A program made the position numbers and the translations under genes. A stretch of DNA of 64,000 nt from JABDIY01 sp963803845 (lineage in GTDB: Bacteria; Actinomycetota; Acidimicrobiia; Acidimicrobiales; SZUA-35). This document shows positions 1 to 7,983 of this stretch, piece after piece (the stretch's first letter is position 1; each line of letters opens with the position of its first letter). The notes under the pieces are model-generated. The model was not told the DNA's origin. It saw nothing but the letters and a program-made list of their open reading frames with translations, and ran no database searches. The DNA lies in the NCBI GenBank assembly GCA_963803845.1, contig CAWDNZ010000005.1, positions 620,001 through 684,000 of the forward strand, read 5' to 3'.

Positions 1-2
1 AG

Positions 3-236
3 CTCTCATCAGCCAAGCAAGCCAAGGCCACCCGGGCGAAAGCCACGAAGGCGAAGTCGTCACCAGCCAGTTCCCCTCGGATGCCCATCGCCGGGTACGA
101 CGATCTCACCGCGCGCGAAATCATCGTATTGCTCGATGATCTAACACCGTCACAACGGCAGCGAGTCCGCAATCACGAGACGGCAAACCGTTCACGTAAG
201 ACGATCTTGGCAAAACTTGATCGTCTCGACGCCTAG
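3..236 (+). CDS. C-terminal part of a protein cut by the window edge
   Basis: An open frame enters from the left edge and stops with TAG at 234-236; its start lies outside the window. The visible 77 residues begin with a Lys/Ala/Ser-rich, disordered-looking stretch (about residues 1-25) followed by a compact segment with PIAGYDDLTAREII, then LTPSQRQRVRNHE and NRSRKTILAKLDRL. I recall this kind of Tyr-Asp-x-Leu ... Arg-Lys-Thr-Ile tail from the C-termini of actinobacterial proteins of varied function, so the parent protein cannot be named. The stop codon overlaps the GTG start of the next gene by one base, which suggests translational coupling. Confidence 0.7.
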   Translation, partial: LSSAKQAKATRAKATKAKSSPASSPRMPIAGYDDLTAREIIVLLDDLTPSQRQRVRNHETANRSRKTILAKLDRLDA

Positions 237-706
237 TGGAGTACGACAGCGCCCGGCTCGCCAAAGAAGACGATCTTGCCGCCGTGGAATGGATCGGTGA
301 GGCCGTAACCCGGCCGTTGCCGGACAAAAGGGGCGGTCCAATCTTCAGCCACCGCGAGATCGGATTTGAGTCGCCGGGTGAACGGTTCCGCCGGGCGATG
401 GCATCGGAGAACGCGATTTGTGTGGTGGGAACCTACGACGACGTCGTCTTTGGCTACAGCATCTGCTTCGTTGAATCTCTGGATAACGGAAACAAACTAG
501 GGCGTCTCCATGATTTTGCCGTGTTCCCTGACGCTCGGGATGCGGGGATTGGCGAAGCGATGATGGACATCATCGTGGAACGCCTCACCGATATCGGCGC
601 GGTAGGGGTGGACGCCTGGGCTCTACCAGGGGACCGGGCTACCAAGAACTTCTTTGAGAGCTTCGGACTGAAGGCGCGGCTCCTCACCGCTCATCGCGAG
701 CTGTGA
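236..706 (+). CDS. GNAT-family N-acetyltransferase
   Basis: This 156-aa protein has the layout of a GCN5-related N-acetyltransferase, which moves an acetyl group from acetyl-CoA to an amine. The C-terminal half shows the acetyl-CoA region: a beta strand with GRLHDFAVFPDARDAGIG (about residues 89-106), where the R-x-x-G-I-G turn corresponds to the pyrophosphate-binding motif A, then an amphipathic helix, then NFFESFGLK (about 139-147), the usual motif B end. The substrate cannot be told. The GTG start at 236 overlaps the upstream TAG, so the gene is probably co-translated with the preceding truncated gene. It converges with the next gene on the minus strand, 7 bases away. Confidence 0.8.
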   Translation: MEYDSARLAKEDDLAAVEWIGEAVTRPLPDKRGGPIFSHREIGFESPGERFRRAMASENAICVVGTYDDVVFGYSICFVESLDNGNKLGRLHDFAVFPDARDAGIGEAMMDIIVERLTDIGAVGVDAWALPGDRATKNFFESFGLKARLLTAHREL

Positions 707-713
707 GAACCCC

Positions 714-2336
714 TTAGCCCTCGGGCTCCTCGGGAGCCGCATCTTGTTCGGCTTCAGCTTCCGTTGGTTCGGTTGCTTCCGCTGCTGGGGCTTCTGCGGT
801 TGGTTCGGCTGCCTCAGCTGCTGGGGCTTCTGCGGTTGGTTCGGCTGCCTCAGCTGGCGGTGCTGCTTCTGTGACCCCTGTGGTGATCTCGGCCTCCACC
901 GGTGCGCCCTCGACGGAGTCAGATGCGACCACAGTCTCAGGTTCAGGTTCAGGTTCAGGTACTACGGTGCCGGGCCGCGGCCGCGATGGTTTCTTCAGGA
1001 GATCGGCGTGGCCCTTGTTCACCTGCGGGCCGCCCTTTCCTTTGTCCTTGCGATCACGCTTGGGACGATCCGCCCCACCACTCCGGTCACCACCACTTCG
1101 CTCACCACCACCACTGCGCTCACCGCTTGGGCGACCCGCACTACGATCGCTGCGTCCCCGTGTTCCGCCAGCTTTTCGAGCCGCCCGCACGCGCTTGGCG
1201 GCGGCCTTGGCTTCGGAGGGTTTGATGCCGTAGTGGGCGGCGATTTCTGGGACCCGGTCGGCAACCGACCGAACGACGTCGAGGAATTTTTCGTCGGTAC
1301 TGGTGGGGAAGAACTCGGGTTTGACCGCATTGCGGATCGGCGAGAACGCAAGAGCATCGAGTACCGAGGCCCAGCGGTCGGCTGGCGTCTCGGAGTTCAT
1401 GGCTACAACGGTGAGTGCCGCCAGGGGTTCGGCGAGTTCCCTAGGGATGGGCGATCCGGCCTTCACTGGCCTGGACGTTAGACGAAGCGCTCGGATGACC
1501 CGCTCTTCCTTGACTGCCTTCTCGAGGTCAGCGAGCCATGCGTTGTGATCCGTTTCGATCCGACTAGCCAGACGCTCTCGCAACTCCGCAGCCAGAGCCC
1601 GGGACGTGTCGTCGCGAGCTCCCTTGTCGGCCGCCACAACTACCTGGCGTAGATCACGAAGATCCAGTTGCTCGATGTCCTGTTTGGCCGCCTCGGCGCG
1701 ATCCAACCATTCTGCAGATTGCAGCTTGGGGGCCAGCCCCTCGGCGATGGAGATGATCTGTTTGGCGTTGGGGTCGCCCTTGGTAGCGGTCCGCACCGCT
1801 GGCAAGCCACCGTTGAGAAGTTGTTCGGCGATGGGCTTGTGCTCCTCGGGAATCTCGGCAATCAGGGCGTCGCGGTGCACTCGCCGAGGCTTCAAGCGGG
1901 AGGGGCGCGGTTTGGCATCGGCCGCGGGCCGCTTTTCGCGAGTTGGCCGGTCGGGGCGATCGCTCCGAGGTTTCCGCTCGGACTTCCCGCCGCGCGGGCG
2001 ATCCCGATCTTGGCGGTCATTCCGGCCTTCTCGGCCACCGCTCCGACCCTTCTTTGCTCGGACCTCAGTGACCAGTTCGTCGTCACGCAGCGGCGTGCTG
2101 ATTATGTCGAGAAGATTTGTTCGTTCCTTCTTGGCCTTTGGCGCAAAAACCTCGACGACCTCGATCCCGTCAAGATGGAATTCGGCTTCCACCTTCACAA
2201 CGTCACCCACCTTGGCATCCGGGTAAAGCAGCGTGGTCGCCACTTCCCCTTTGGGTTGGCGAGCACCTGCAGCCCTCCAGGTCCAAGTGTCGGAATCTTT
2301 CGTGCTGGTGAGTTCCACCTCAATGCGGCGTGCCAT
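714..2336 (-). CDS. large charged protein of unknown function with Ala/Glu/Pro-rich tail
   Basis: I do not recognise a named family in this 540-aa protein. Residues 1-90 look like a small beta-rich domain (WTWRAAGARQPKG, then VGDVVKVEAEFHLDGIEV) that could be an OB-like nucleic-acid-binding fold. Residues 90-160 are a highly basic Arg/Lys/Gly/Asp stretch resembling RNA-binding linkers. Residues 165-395 are predicted alpha-helical. From about 395 another Arg/Gly/Ser-rich run leads to an acidic tail made of 12-residue repeats (AEAAEPTAEAPA). The architecture suggests an RNA- or ribosome-associated protein, but that is inference. The ATG is preceded by TAACCT ten bases upstream, with no clear Shine-Dalgarno sequence. 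Confidence 0.65.
   Translation of the reverse strand: MARRIEVELTSTKDSDTWTWRAAGARQPKGEVATTLLYPDAKVGDVVKVEAEFHLDGIEVVEVFAPKAKKERTNLLDIISTPLRDDELVTEVRAKKGRSGGREGRNDRQDRDRPRGGKSERKPRSDRPDRPTREKRPAADAKPRPSRLKPRRVHRDALIAEIPEEHKPIAEQLLNGGLPAVRTATKGDPNAKQIISIAEGLAPKLQSAEWLDRAEAAKQDIEQLDLRDLRQVVVAADKGARDDTSRALAAELRERLASRIETDHNAWLADLEKAVKEERVIRALRLTSRPVKAGSPIPRELAEPLAALTVVAMNSETPADRWASVLDALAFSPIRNAVKPEFFPTSTDEKFLDVVRSVADRVPEIAAHYGIKPSEAKAAAKRVRAARKAGGTRGRSDRSAGRPSGERSGGGERSGGDRSGGADRPKRDRKDKGKGGPQVNKGHADLLKKPSRPRPGTVVPEPEPEPETVVASDSVEGAPVEAEITTGVTEAAPPAEAAEPTAEAPAAEAAEPTAEAPAAEATEPTEAEAEQDAAPEEPEG
751..858. repeat. 36-bp coding minisatellite
   Basis: Two near-identical 36-bp units (787-822 and 823-858) plus a degenerate partial unit at their left side encode the AEAAEPTAEAPA repeats at the C-terminus of the minus-strand gene. 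A separate run of 6-bp GGTTCA units at about 940-960 encodes a PE dipeptide repeat in the same protein. Such tracts change length readily by slippage. Confidence 0.8.
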
Positions 2337-2436
2337 AAGGGTCTAGAGGTTAGCTGCAATGGGCGGCATTTCGTGCCTGGAGGAGTCCTCTATATCAGAA
2401 CGTTTTGGCCGATAGGTCTCGGTGGAACCCTTTGTT

Positions 2437-2595
2437 ATGACCGTGCAGTGCCCTACATGCTCTATGAGCGCTCGAAGTACCGACCATCGCCTCCTTCGCC
2501 CCGTTGGTACCGAAATCGTAGAAACCAGCGATGATCTCCGCCAATGCCGCAACTGCGGTGATGTGGTGGCGATCCTGCAGCTCGCACTCGTCTAG
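2437..2595 (+). CDS. small zinc-ribbon protein (52 aa)
   Basis: This short frame runs from ATG 2437 to TAG 2593-2595. It contains CPTC near residues 5-8 and CRNCG near residues 36-40, four cysteines arranged as two CxxC knuckles about 27 residues apart. That is the usual layout of a single zinc ribbon binding one Zn2+. The middle reads STDHRLLRPVGTEIVET, with conserved-looking strands, and the end is hydrophobic. Nothing shows its partner; small ribbons of this kind are often transcription- or ribosome-linked. It sits alone in a gap between two minus-strand genes. A longer minus-strand frame over the same bases has no domain-like sequence, and I take it as the shadow. Confidence 0.6.
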   Translation: MTVQCPTCSMSARSTDHRLLRPVGTEIVETSDDLRQCRNCGDVVAILQLALV

Positions 2596-2695
2596 CCTGC
2601 AAGCCCAAAACAGCGGAAGGGCCGAGCATGACGCCCGGCCCAACCGCAATTTGACTTCTGAACTAGCTGTGTGAATTCAGCGTGTTGTCAGCGCC

Positions 2696-4633
2696 TCACG
2701 TAGTGGGGGCGTAGGGGAGACGGTTGATGAACTCGTTGTTGATCGCTACGTAGTAGACGACCTGGGCACGGGTTCCCTTGGTCAGTGCGGCGTTGGAGCC
2801 CGACAGGTTGGTGCCGTTCAAGATGTCGTTCCAGTAGGCAACACCAGCCGGTTCGCCGGTCCGACCCAGAACGTTCTGGTAGACGGTATCGACGAAATCG
2901 GCGTCGCTTACGCTGCCAAATGTGGTCTTGAACTCGGTTGAGCCGGTGAAGAACCCAGACAGTTCCAGGGTGCCGTACACCCGGCGGTTGGCAACAGGAC
3001 CTTCTTGTCCCTTACTCACGGCGATCCAGTACTTGACACCGGCAACATCCGGGGTGCGGTTGAAGAACGCTGTGTAGAGCCGCAGGATCTCCTGATCCTT
3101 GCCCTTGTTCTCGGCGTTGGACCGGTAGTCCGAAGCTGCCAGGATTTCGTCGATGGACGTTGCCTCGGCCACGGTGCCGCTGAATGCGACTGGCGGCTCA
3201 GGCGTTTCCGGAGGAGCCAAACGAGCAGCCCGCATGTTTGCGCATGCGAAGACCTTGGTCGCAGGATTGTCGGTAATGATGATGGTGTACTCGTCGTTGT
3301 TCAATGCGGACAGCGTGGTGGTATACCCGCTCGCGTTGGACAGATTCGCTCGCAGTACGCCATTGTTGGCGTTGAACCCTGATCCGAGGTCGGAATTATC
3401 CGCCGGCAAGCTTTTCTGCTCGGCGAGGTCGGCCGAGCACTGCATCGAGTCAGGGGCGGCCAGTCGTGCCTTGTAGGCGCTACCGTCGGTGGGGCTGTTT
3501 GCACTGGTGAGTAGTAAGAGTTCGACCGAGCCAGCTGCCCCGTTCGCATTGTTCTTCAAGAAACCGGGACCGGCGATGTTTGAGGCGTTGTAGGAAACGA
3601 AGTCGAGGTTGTACAGCTGCCCCCCGGTACTTGTGCCAGAGCTGACGAACTGCGCACAGTTGGAAGGATGCGTTTCTTGGAGTGTAAGTCCATTGCGCCG
3701 GTTCGCATCACTAGTGTCGGGTTCGCTCTCACTGCCGAGCAACACGAGGCTGTAGTTACCAAGGGCCGCGGCCTGGGCGGCGGACAGAATCACTCGGGTC
3801 TGGACCGTTAGCGTGTCCAAGGTGGACTCGTCAACCTCAGTTGTCAAGGGATCATCTTCAGCGCCAGCAACCGGCACCCACGAGCTGTTGGTGTAGATGT
3901 CTACCCACGAACCCGCCGGATCTGGTGCATCGGTTTTTCCTGTCCGGGTGACCGACAGAACGATGTCGGCCGTGATGCTGGCGAAGTCACCAGGAGTACA
4001 GCTCGAGGTGTCGCGGAGCATCAATAAGTGACGGCCGCCCTCGAGCAGGTCGTCGCCTTCGTACGCGAGGTCAACATTGAGCATGTTGCCCTGAAGACTG
4101 ACCTGGCCGCTCACCGTGATGTCGGTGCTGTTGAGGTTGGGCGCGCTGCCTGTGGCGGCGAAGCTGTTCGTTTCCGGTGGCGTGACCTGGGGGTCGTCGC
4201 TGAGAGCGAGTTCACCACAGGCGAGCACATTGCCGAGGTTGCCCGCCTCGTGCACGTTGAAGTAGACGTTCTCCATGTCGGCGGTACCACGCGGAACAGT
4301 TACTTCGTAGACGAAGCGGCCGTCGATTACCGGAACGGTCGATCCATCAACGCTGACCGCGATACCTCCGCCAGCGTCACAGGTAGCACCGGTGTGGAAA
4401 TGCATTACCACCCCGTCGAAGTCGATGTCGTCGGCGAAGACGACCACATCGAGGTTGGTCCCGTTGACTGTGGCCGAAGCATTGCCGGTAACACCGGATG
4501 CTCCCTGCTGGGTCAGCGGATAGCTGTATGTTTCTCCCTCAATCGACTCTGCAGAGGTTGGGCCGGTAAAACCGACCACCGCAGCAGAAGCGGTGAGAAA
4601 GGCCAGCGCGGCCTTCATAGTTTTGCTCTTCAA
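2696..4633 (-). CDS. secreted DUF4214-domain protein with N-terminal CHRD-like domain
   Basis: The product is about 645 aa and exported. I place the start at TTG 4633-4631, because AAGGAG (4645-4640) lies 6 bases upstream; it gives a good signal peptide (MKSKTMKAALAFLTASAAV, cut near TSAES). Starting further upstream would add a Pro/Arg-rich stretch and bury the signal. Residues of about 35-145 resemble a CHRD domain (VVMHFHTGA; VYFNVHEAGN then ACGEL). The middle, with Asn/Thr/Ser-rich beta-type sequence, is unassigned. The last 140 residues form a DUF4214 domain with two copies of the F-x-R-x-P-D-xx-G-x-x-Y-W motif (RTPDVAGVKYW; RTGEPAGVAYW). DUF4214 occurs in surface and exported proteins; its function is unsettled. 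A second DUF4214 protein lies at 52,699-53,751. Confidence 0.75.
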   Translation of the reverse strand: MKSKTMKAALAFLTASAAVVGFTGPTSAESIEGETYSYPLTQQGASGVTGNASATVNGTNLDVVVFADDIDFDGVVMHFHTGATCDAGGGIAVSVDGSTVPVIDGRFVYEVTVPRGTADMENVYFNVHEAGNLGNVLACGELALSDDPQVTPPETNSFAATGSAPNLNSTDITVSGQVSLQGNMLNVDLAYEGDDLLEGGRHLLMLRDTSSCTPGDFASITADIVLSVTRTGKTDAPDPAGSWVDIYTNSSWVPVAGAEDDPLTTEVDESTLDTLTVQTRVILSAAQAAALGNYSLVLLGSESEPDTSDANRRNGLTLQETHPSNCAQFVSSGTSTGGQLYNLDFVSYNASNIAGPGFLKNNANGAAGSVELLLLTSANSPTDGSAYKARLAAPDSMQCSADLAEQKSLPADNSDLGSGFNANNGVLRANLSNASGYTTTLSALNNDEYTIIITDNPATKVFACANMRAARLAPPETPEPPVAFSGTVAEATSIDEILAASDYRSNAENKGKDQEILRLYTAFFNRTPDVAGVKYWIAVSKGQEGPVANRRVYGTLELSGFFTGSTEFKTTFGSVSDADFVDTVYQNVLGRTGEPAGVAYWNDILNGTNLSGSNAALTKGTRAQVVYYVAINNEFINRLPYAPTT

Positions 4634-4766
4634 TGGATGCTCCTTGGTTGGCTTCACAGCGCCCGAAACTCCACCCCACAGCCGGAGAGGGTAGACCCCC
4701 GCAGGTGTGTTTGGTACTACAGGAGGAGAAATTCTTCCCCTCATGCGATATTGGGTCCCCCAACGA

Positions 4767-5123
4767 TTACGTCGACGAGAGTTCAGGTTCTGACTTCGCA
4801 GGGTTGCGTCGCTTCAAGCCGCGCAAGCGAACGCCGCTGAACGGTGGCTGTTCGGCTGCGCTCATGCGGATCGCCAGCCGCAGGCTCTGCGCAGCGCGGG
4901 CACCGATGCGGCCACGGTCAGCGCCAGCGACAAAGACTGCAAGGGCCTCACGGAGTAGTACGTCGTTGCTTCCCGCCGCCTTACACAGTGTTGCTGCGGA
5001 GGCCTCGATAGTGAGCGCCTCAGCAACAGGTGAAGTGGGCTCAGATCGGTTGAGCCGAATTGCCATTCGTGCAAGGGGCTCCCAACGAGGCGCGCTGCCT
5101 TGGCGCTGATCAGGCCCGCTCAT
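4767..5123 (-). CDS. hypothetical protein, predicted helical (118 aa)
   Basis: No family is recognised. The start ATG at 5123-5121 has GGAGG (5134-5130) six bases upstream, which is the main reason for calling it a gene. Residues of about 28-95 read as amphipathic helices (PVAEALTIEASAATLCKAAG and REALAVFVAGADRGRIGARA), plausible for a small DNA- or protein-binding bundle. The C-terminus is basic, then acidic. It lies head-to-head with the hydantoinase-like gene and upstream of the DUF4214 gene on the same strand, 133 bases from that gene's start. Confidence 0.5.
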   Translation of the reverse strand: MSGPDQRQGSAPRWEPLARMAIRLNRSEPTSPVAEALTIEASAATLCKAAGSNDVLLREALAVFVAGADRGRIGARAAQSLRLAIRMSAAEQPPFSGVRLRGLKRRNPAKSEPELSST

Positions 5124-5367
5124 CGGCCGCCTCCGATGGGAGACGCAGCCGAGGGCCGGTGGCTCACTGGTGCGTTGTTCGTTGATGTAGTCATGTCGAG
5201 TCGCCCCTGTAGTACTCGGTCAGTCTCCTCAGCTGAACCCTAGAGTGATGGTTGAAGGTCTCGCAACTCTCTTCTTTTACCAATCGGCTGACCTCGATAA
5301 TTACTTAAGGGTCTTAGATCTTGGTCGATATAGAGGCCGATGCGCCCGTGATTGCCATACTGCACGA

Positions 5368-7320
5368 ATGAAACACCGCTCCCTTCGGATGGGCATCGAC
5401 ACCGGCGGCACATTCACCGATGCCGCACTGGTCGATGGAAGAGGGAAGTTGGTGGCGTCGGTGAAGTCACCGACGACGCATCATGATCTCATCAAGGGAA
5501 TTCTTGGCGCAATGGAGGGGATTCTTGAGAAGGCGGCGCTCGCTCGGATTGCGCCGGCCGACATCTCGGTGGTTTCACTCTCAACGACGTTGGCCACTAA
5601 CGCCATGGTGGAGCGCACCGGGACTGGTGCAGCAATCGTGCTCGTTGGTTTCGACTCTGGCGCAGCGGCCCGCATTGATGGTTTGGATCGTGCTGTAGAC
5701 GTGCTCCACATCCCGGGCGGCCACGACGCCCACGGCCGGTCGGTACAGGAACTTGATATGAAGGTCTTGGCTGCGGGGTTGGATCGCCTCGCTAGTCAGG
5801 CTGTTGATGCTGTTGCTGTGGCAGGCATGTTCGCGGTACGTAATCGCGCTCACGAAGTAGCCGTTCGAGACGCCATCGCTGCGCACCCTCGTCTTGCAAG
5901 TGTCCCGGTGACCTGCACTCACGATCTGACCGGTCGCTTGAACGGGCCCCGACGAGCCGCCACCGCACTGGCCAACGCACTCCTCACGGTGCCGGTCAGT
6001 TTCCTGCTCGATGCGTTCCAATCGGGGGCGGATGCAGTGGGCATCGATGCGCCGCTGGTGGTCGTGAGATCTGACGGGTCCGTGATGTCGTTGAGCCAGG
6101 CGCGTGAGCGCCCCGTGGACACCATCCTGTCCGGGCCGGCGGCGTCGTTACTGGGCGGTTTGCAGTTGAGTGGTGTGGATTCTGGCGTGGTCGTGGATAT
6201 CGGAGGCACAACAACAGACGTAGCGGTGGTGTCCGGCCGCATTCCGGTGCTGAGCGACGACGGCGCAGTGGTAGGCGGAACCGCAACGATGGTGCGTTCG
6301 CCCCTGATCACCACCGAGGGTTTGGGCGGCGACTCCGAGGTCTCATGGCATGAACAAGACCGGCGGCTCCTACTCGGTCCGGGACGAGTGGTTCCGCTTT
6401 CCGTCGCCGCCATCAGTTTTCCTCAGATCGTTGAGATCCTCGCCCGGCAAGGTGTGCGCCGGCCGTTGGCCGACACCGACGGGCTGTTCTTGATCACCGC
6501 CGGAGGCGATCTTCGCGAGGCCGCCGCCGCCCTTCCAACCCGTCGGGATCTCATCGCCGCCCGCCGAGACGCAGCGAAAGGGAAGCTCCGATTTGTGGGT
6601 CTCACGCCTACTGACGCGGCGCTCGTGGCAGCCCCAGAGGCTGTGTCCGTGTTGGGAAGAGAGGTTGATCCAGCCGCCGCTCAGGCGGGGCTTGTGGTCT
6701 TTGCTCGCTGCCTCACCAGGCTCGGTGTTGAACGTTTCGCGTCGCCGATGACCGCCGCCCAAGCCATTCTGCGGATGGTGGAGCTTCGCACCGGCGAGAT
6801 CGTGGCGGGAGCGGTCGGGGTCAGCTCAGCCGTCTGGACTGCCGCCGTCGCAGATGCGACCTCCTCAATCGCCAGGGTAAGTGTTCAGCTCGACCGTCCA
6901 ATTATCGGAATCGGAGCGTCGGCGTTCCTGTATCACCCGGCGCTCGAGGCGATGTTCACAACCCCCGTCCTTGTCCCGGCCGGTAGCGAGGTGGCCAATG
7001 CGGTGGGGGCGGCCGTTGGCTCGGTGCGAATTCAGGATGTCGCAGTGATCACTCAACCCAAACGCCGGGACTTCGTGCTTCACAGACCCGGAGACACCGT
7101 GGCATTTGACAAGCTGGTGGCGGCCGAGGCTGAGGCCGAGCTTCGTCTCCGATCCTCACTCCTCGAGCGTTACGCATTATCGGGCCTTCAAGAGAACGGT
7201 GGTGATCCTCCCACGGTCCAGATTGTTCGCAAGGAGAGGGTGGCAATGGTGGATGGGGCAGAGTTCTTCGTGGAGTGCCGGCTCGAGGGAACGCTCATGA
7301 CCGAACCGGGAACCAGCTGA
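5368..7320 (+). CDS. hydantoinase/oxoprolinase (HyuA) family protein
   Basis: The protein (650 aa) belongs to the ATP-dependent hydantoinase/5-oxoprolinase superfamily, with the ASKHA nucleotide-binding fold. The phosphate-1 loop is GIDTGGTFTDAAL (from about residue 9) and the phosphate-2 loop is VVDIGGTTTDVAVVSGR (about 275-291); a late GIGASAFLYHPALE matches the adenosine-binding region. Such proteins usually work with a HyuB-like subunit that is fused or adjacent, but neither is found here, so the substrate (hydantoin, 5-oxoproline, acetone or another cyclic amide or ketone) is open. I chose ATG 5368 because CATACT, a plausible -10, ends six bases before it; ATG 5389 is the other candidate. 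The 240 bases upstream are AT-rich near 5265-5340. Confidence 0.8.
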   Translation: MKHRSLRMGIDTGGTFTDAALVDGRGKLVASVKSPTTHHDLIKGILGAMEGILEKAALARIAPADISVVSLSTTLATNAMVERTGTGAAIVLVGFDSGAAARIDGLDRAVDVLHIPGGHDAHGRSVQELDMKVLAAGLDRLASQAVDAVAVAGMFAVRNRAHEVAVRDAIAAHPRLASVPVTCTHDLTGRLNGPRRAATALANALLTVPVSFLLDAFQSGADAVGIDAPLVVVRSDGSVMSLSQARERPVDTILSGPAASLLGGLQLSGVDSGVVVDIGGTTTDVAVVSGRIPVLSDDGAVVGGTATMVRSPLITTEGLGGDSEVSWHEQDRRLLLGPGRVVPLSVAAISFPQIVEILARQGVRRPLADTDGLFLITAGGDLREAAAALPTRRDLIAARRDAAKGKLRFVGLTPTDAALVAAPEAVSVLGREVDPAAAQAGLVVFARCLTRLGVERFASPMTAAQAILRMVELRTGEIVAGAVGVSSAVWTAAVADATSSIARVSVQLDRPIIGIGASAFLYHPALEAMFTTPVLVPAGSEVANAVGAAVGSVRIQDVAVITQPKRRDFVLHRPGDTVAFDKLVAAEAEAELRLRSSLLERYALSGLQENGGDPPTVQIVRKERVAMVDGAEFFVECRLEGTLMTEPGTS

Positions 7321-7342
7321 CGGGGGTCGTCGTCAAATCGAT

Positions 7343-7951
7343 ATGAACGACGCTCCTCTCACCACAACGGCACCGAACCTGTGGAAAATGCCGAAGATCC
7401 TTCGGATACTCCTTACCTTCGCCGTCGTGTTTCTCACGATTCTGCTGGGACCAGCCGAACCGGCTTCGGCCTGTAGTTGCGTTGGCTTCGACGCAGCAAT
7501 CGAAATGGATGATGCGGCGCTGGTATTCACCGGTCAGGTAGTTGATGAACAGAGCGCGGCCGGACTCTTCGGTGACGAGCAGACCGCTCTCCTTTTCGAC
7601 ATCGACCGGGTGTTCAAAGGCGATGTCCTTCCTCAGGTGGTGGTCAATGGCCCCGCCGATGTTGGAGCCGGCTGCGGGATAGGTCTCCGAGGCCCGATGG
7701 CCGTGCTGGCATACTCCGACGGTCAGACCCTCAGCAGTAGTTCCTGCTCGTCGTCGGCGCTCGATGCCACAACACTGGACCTGTTGATCGCCAAATATGG
7801 TCCGGGGGAGGAGGCGGCACCACTGGAGAGCCCTGGACTGTTCGGTGACGCTGGTTTTCCAGTTGTCTTGATCGCGGGGGCATTGGCCTTCGCTGGCGCA
7901 CTCGCTGCGGGGATCCTTGTTGTGGCGAGAGGTCAAGCCACAGAGCAGTAG
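7343..7951 (+). CDS. secreted NTR/TIMP-like protein with C-terminal membrane anchor
   Basis: This 202-aa protein has a hydrophobic signal segment (KILRILLTFAVVFLTILL) ending at PASA, directly followed by CSCVGFD. A mature N-terminus of Cys-x-Cys is typical of the netrin/TIMP-like (NTR) fold, where the first cysteine starts a disulphide ladder; further cysteines at GAGCGIG and SSCSSS could be partners. The segment DAALVFTGQVVDEQ matches the usual 'potential source of outflow' strand of these domains. After an acidic linker, a C-terminal transmembrane helix (about residues 168-192) anchors it. TIMP-like proteins can inhibit metalloproteases, but nothing here proves that role. ATG 7388 is an alternative start giving a more normal signal peptide. 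Confidence 0.65.
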   Translation: MNDAPLTTTAPNLWKMPKILRILLTFAVVFLTILLGPAEPASACSCVGFDAAIEMDDAALVFTGQVVDEQSAAGLFGDEQTALLFDIDRVFKGDVLPQVVVNGPADVGAGCGIGLRGPMAVLAYSDGQTLSSSSCSSSALDATTLDLLIAKYGPGEEAAPLESPGLFGDAGFPVVLIAGALAFAGALAAGILVVARGQATEQ

Positions 7952-7983
7952 ATCCGCTGGTCCCATTGCTACCGTGAGCGGCC

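Noticed and set aside
4862..5109. Plus-strand frame over the 118-aa hypothetical gene
   Set aside because: Its sequence is Arg/Ala-rich without domain pattern, and the minus-strand frame has a good ribosome site.
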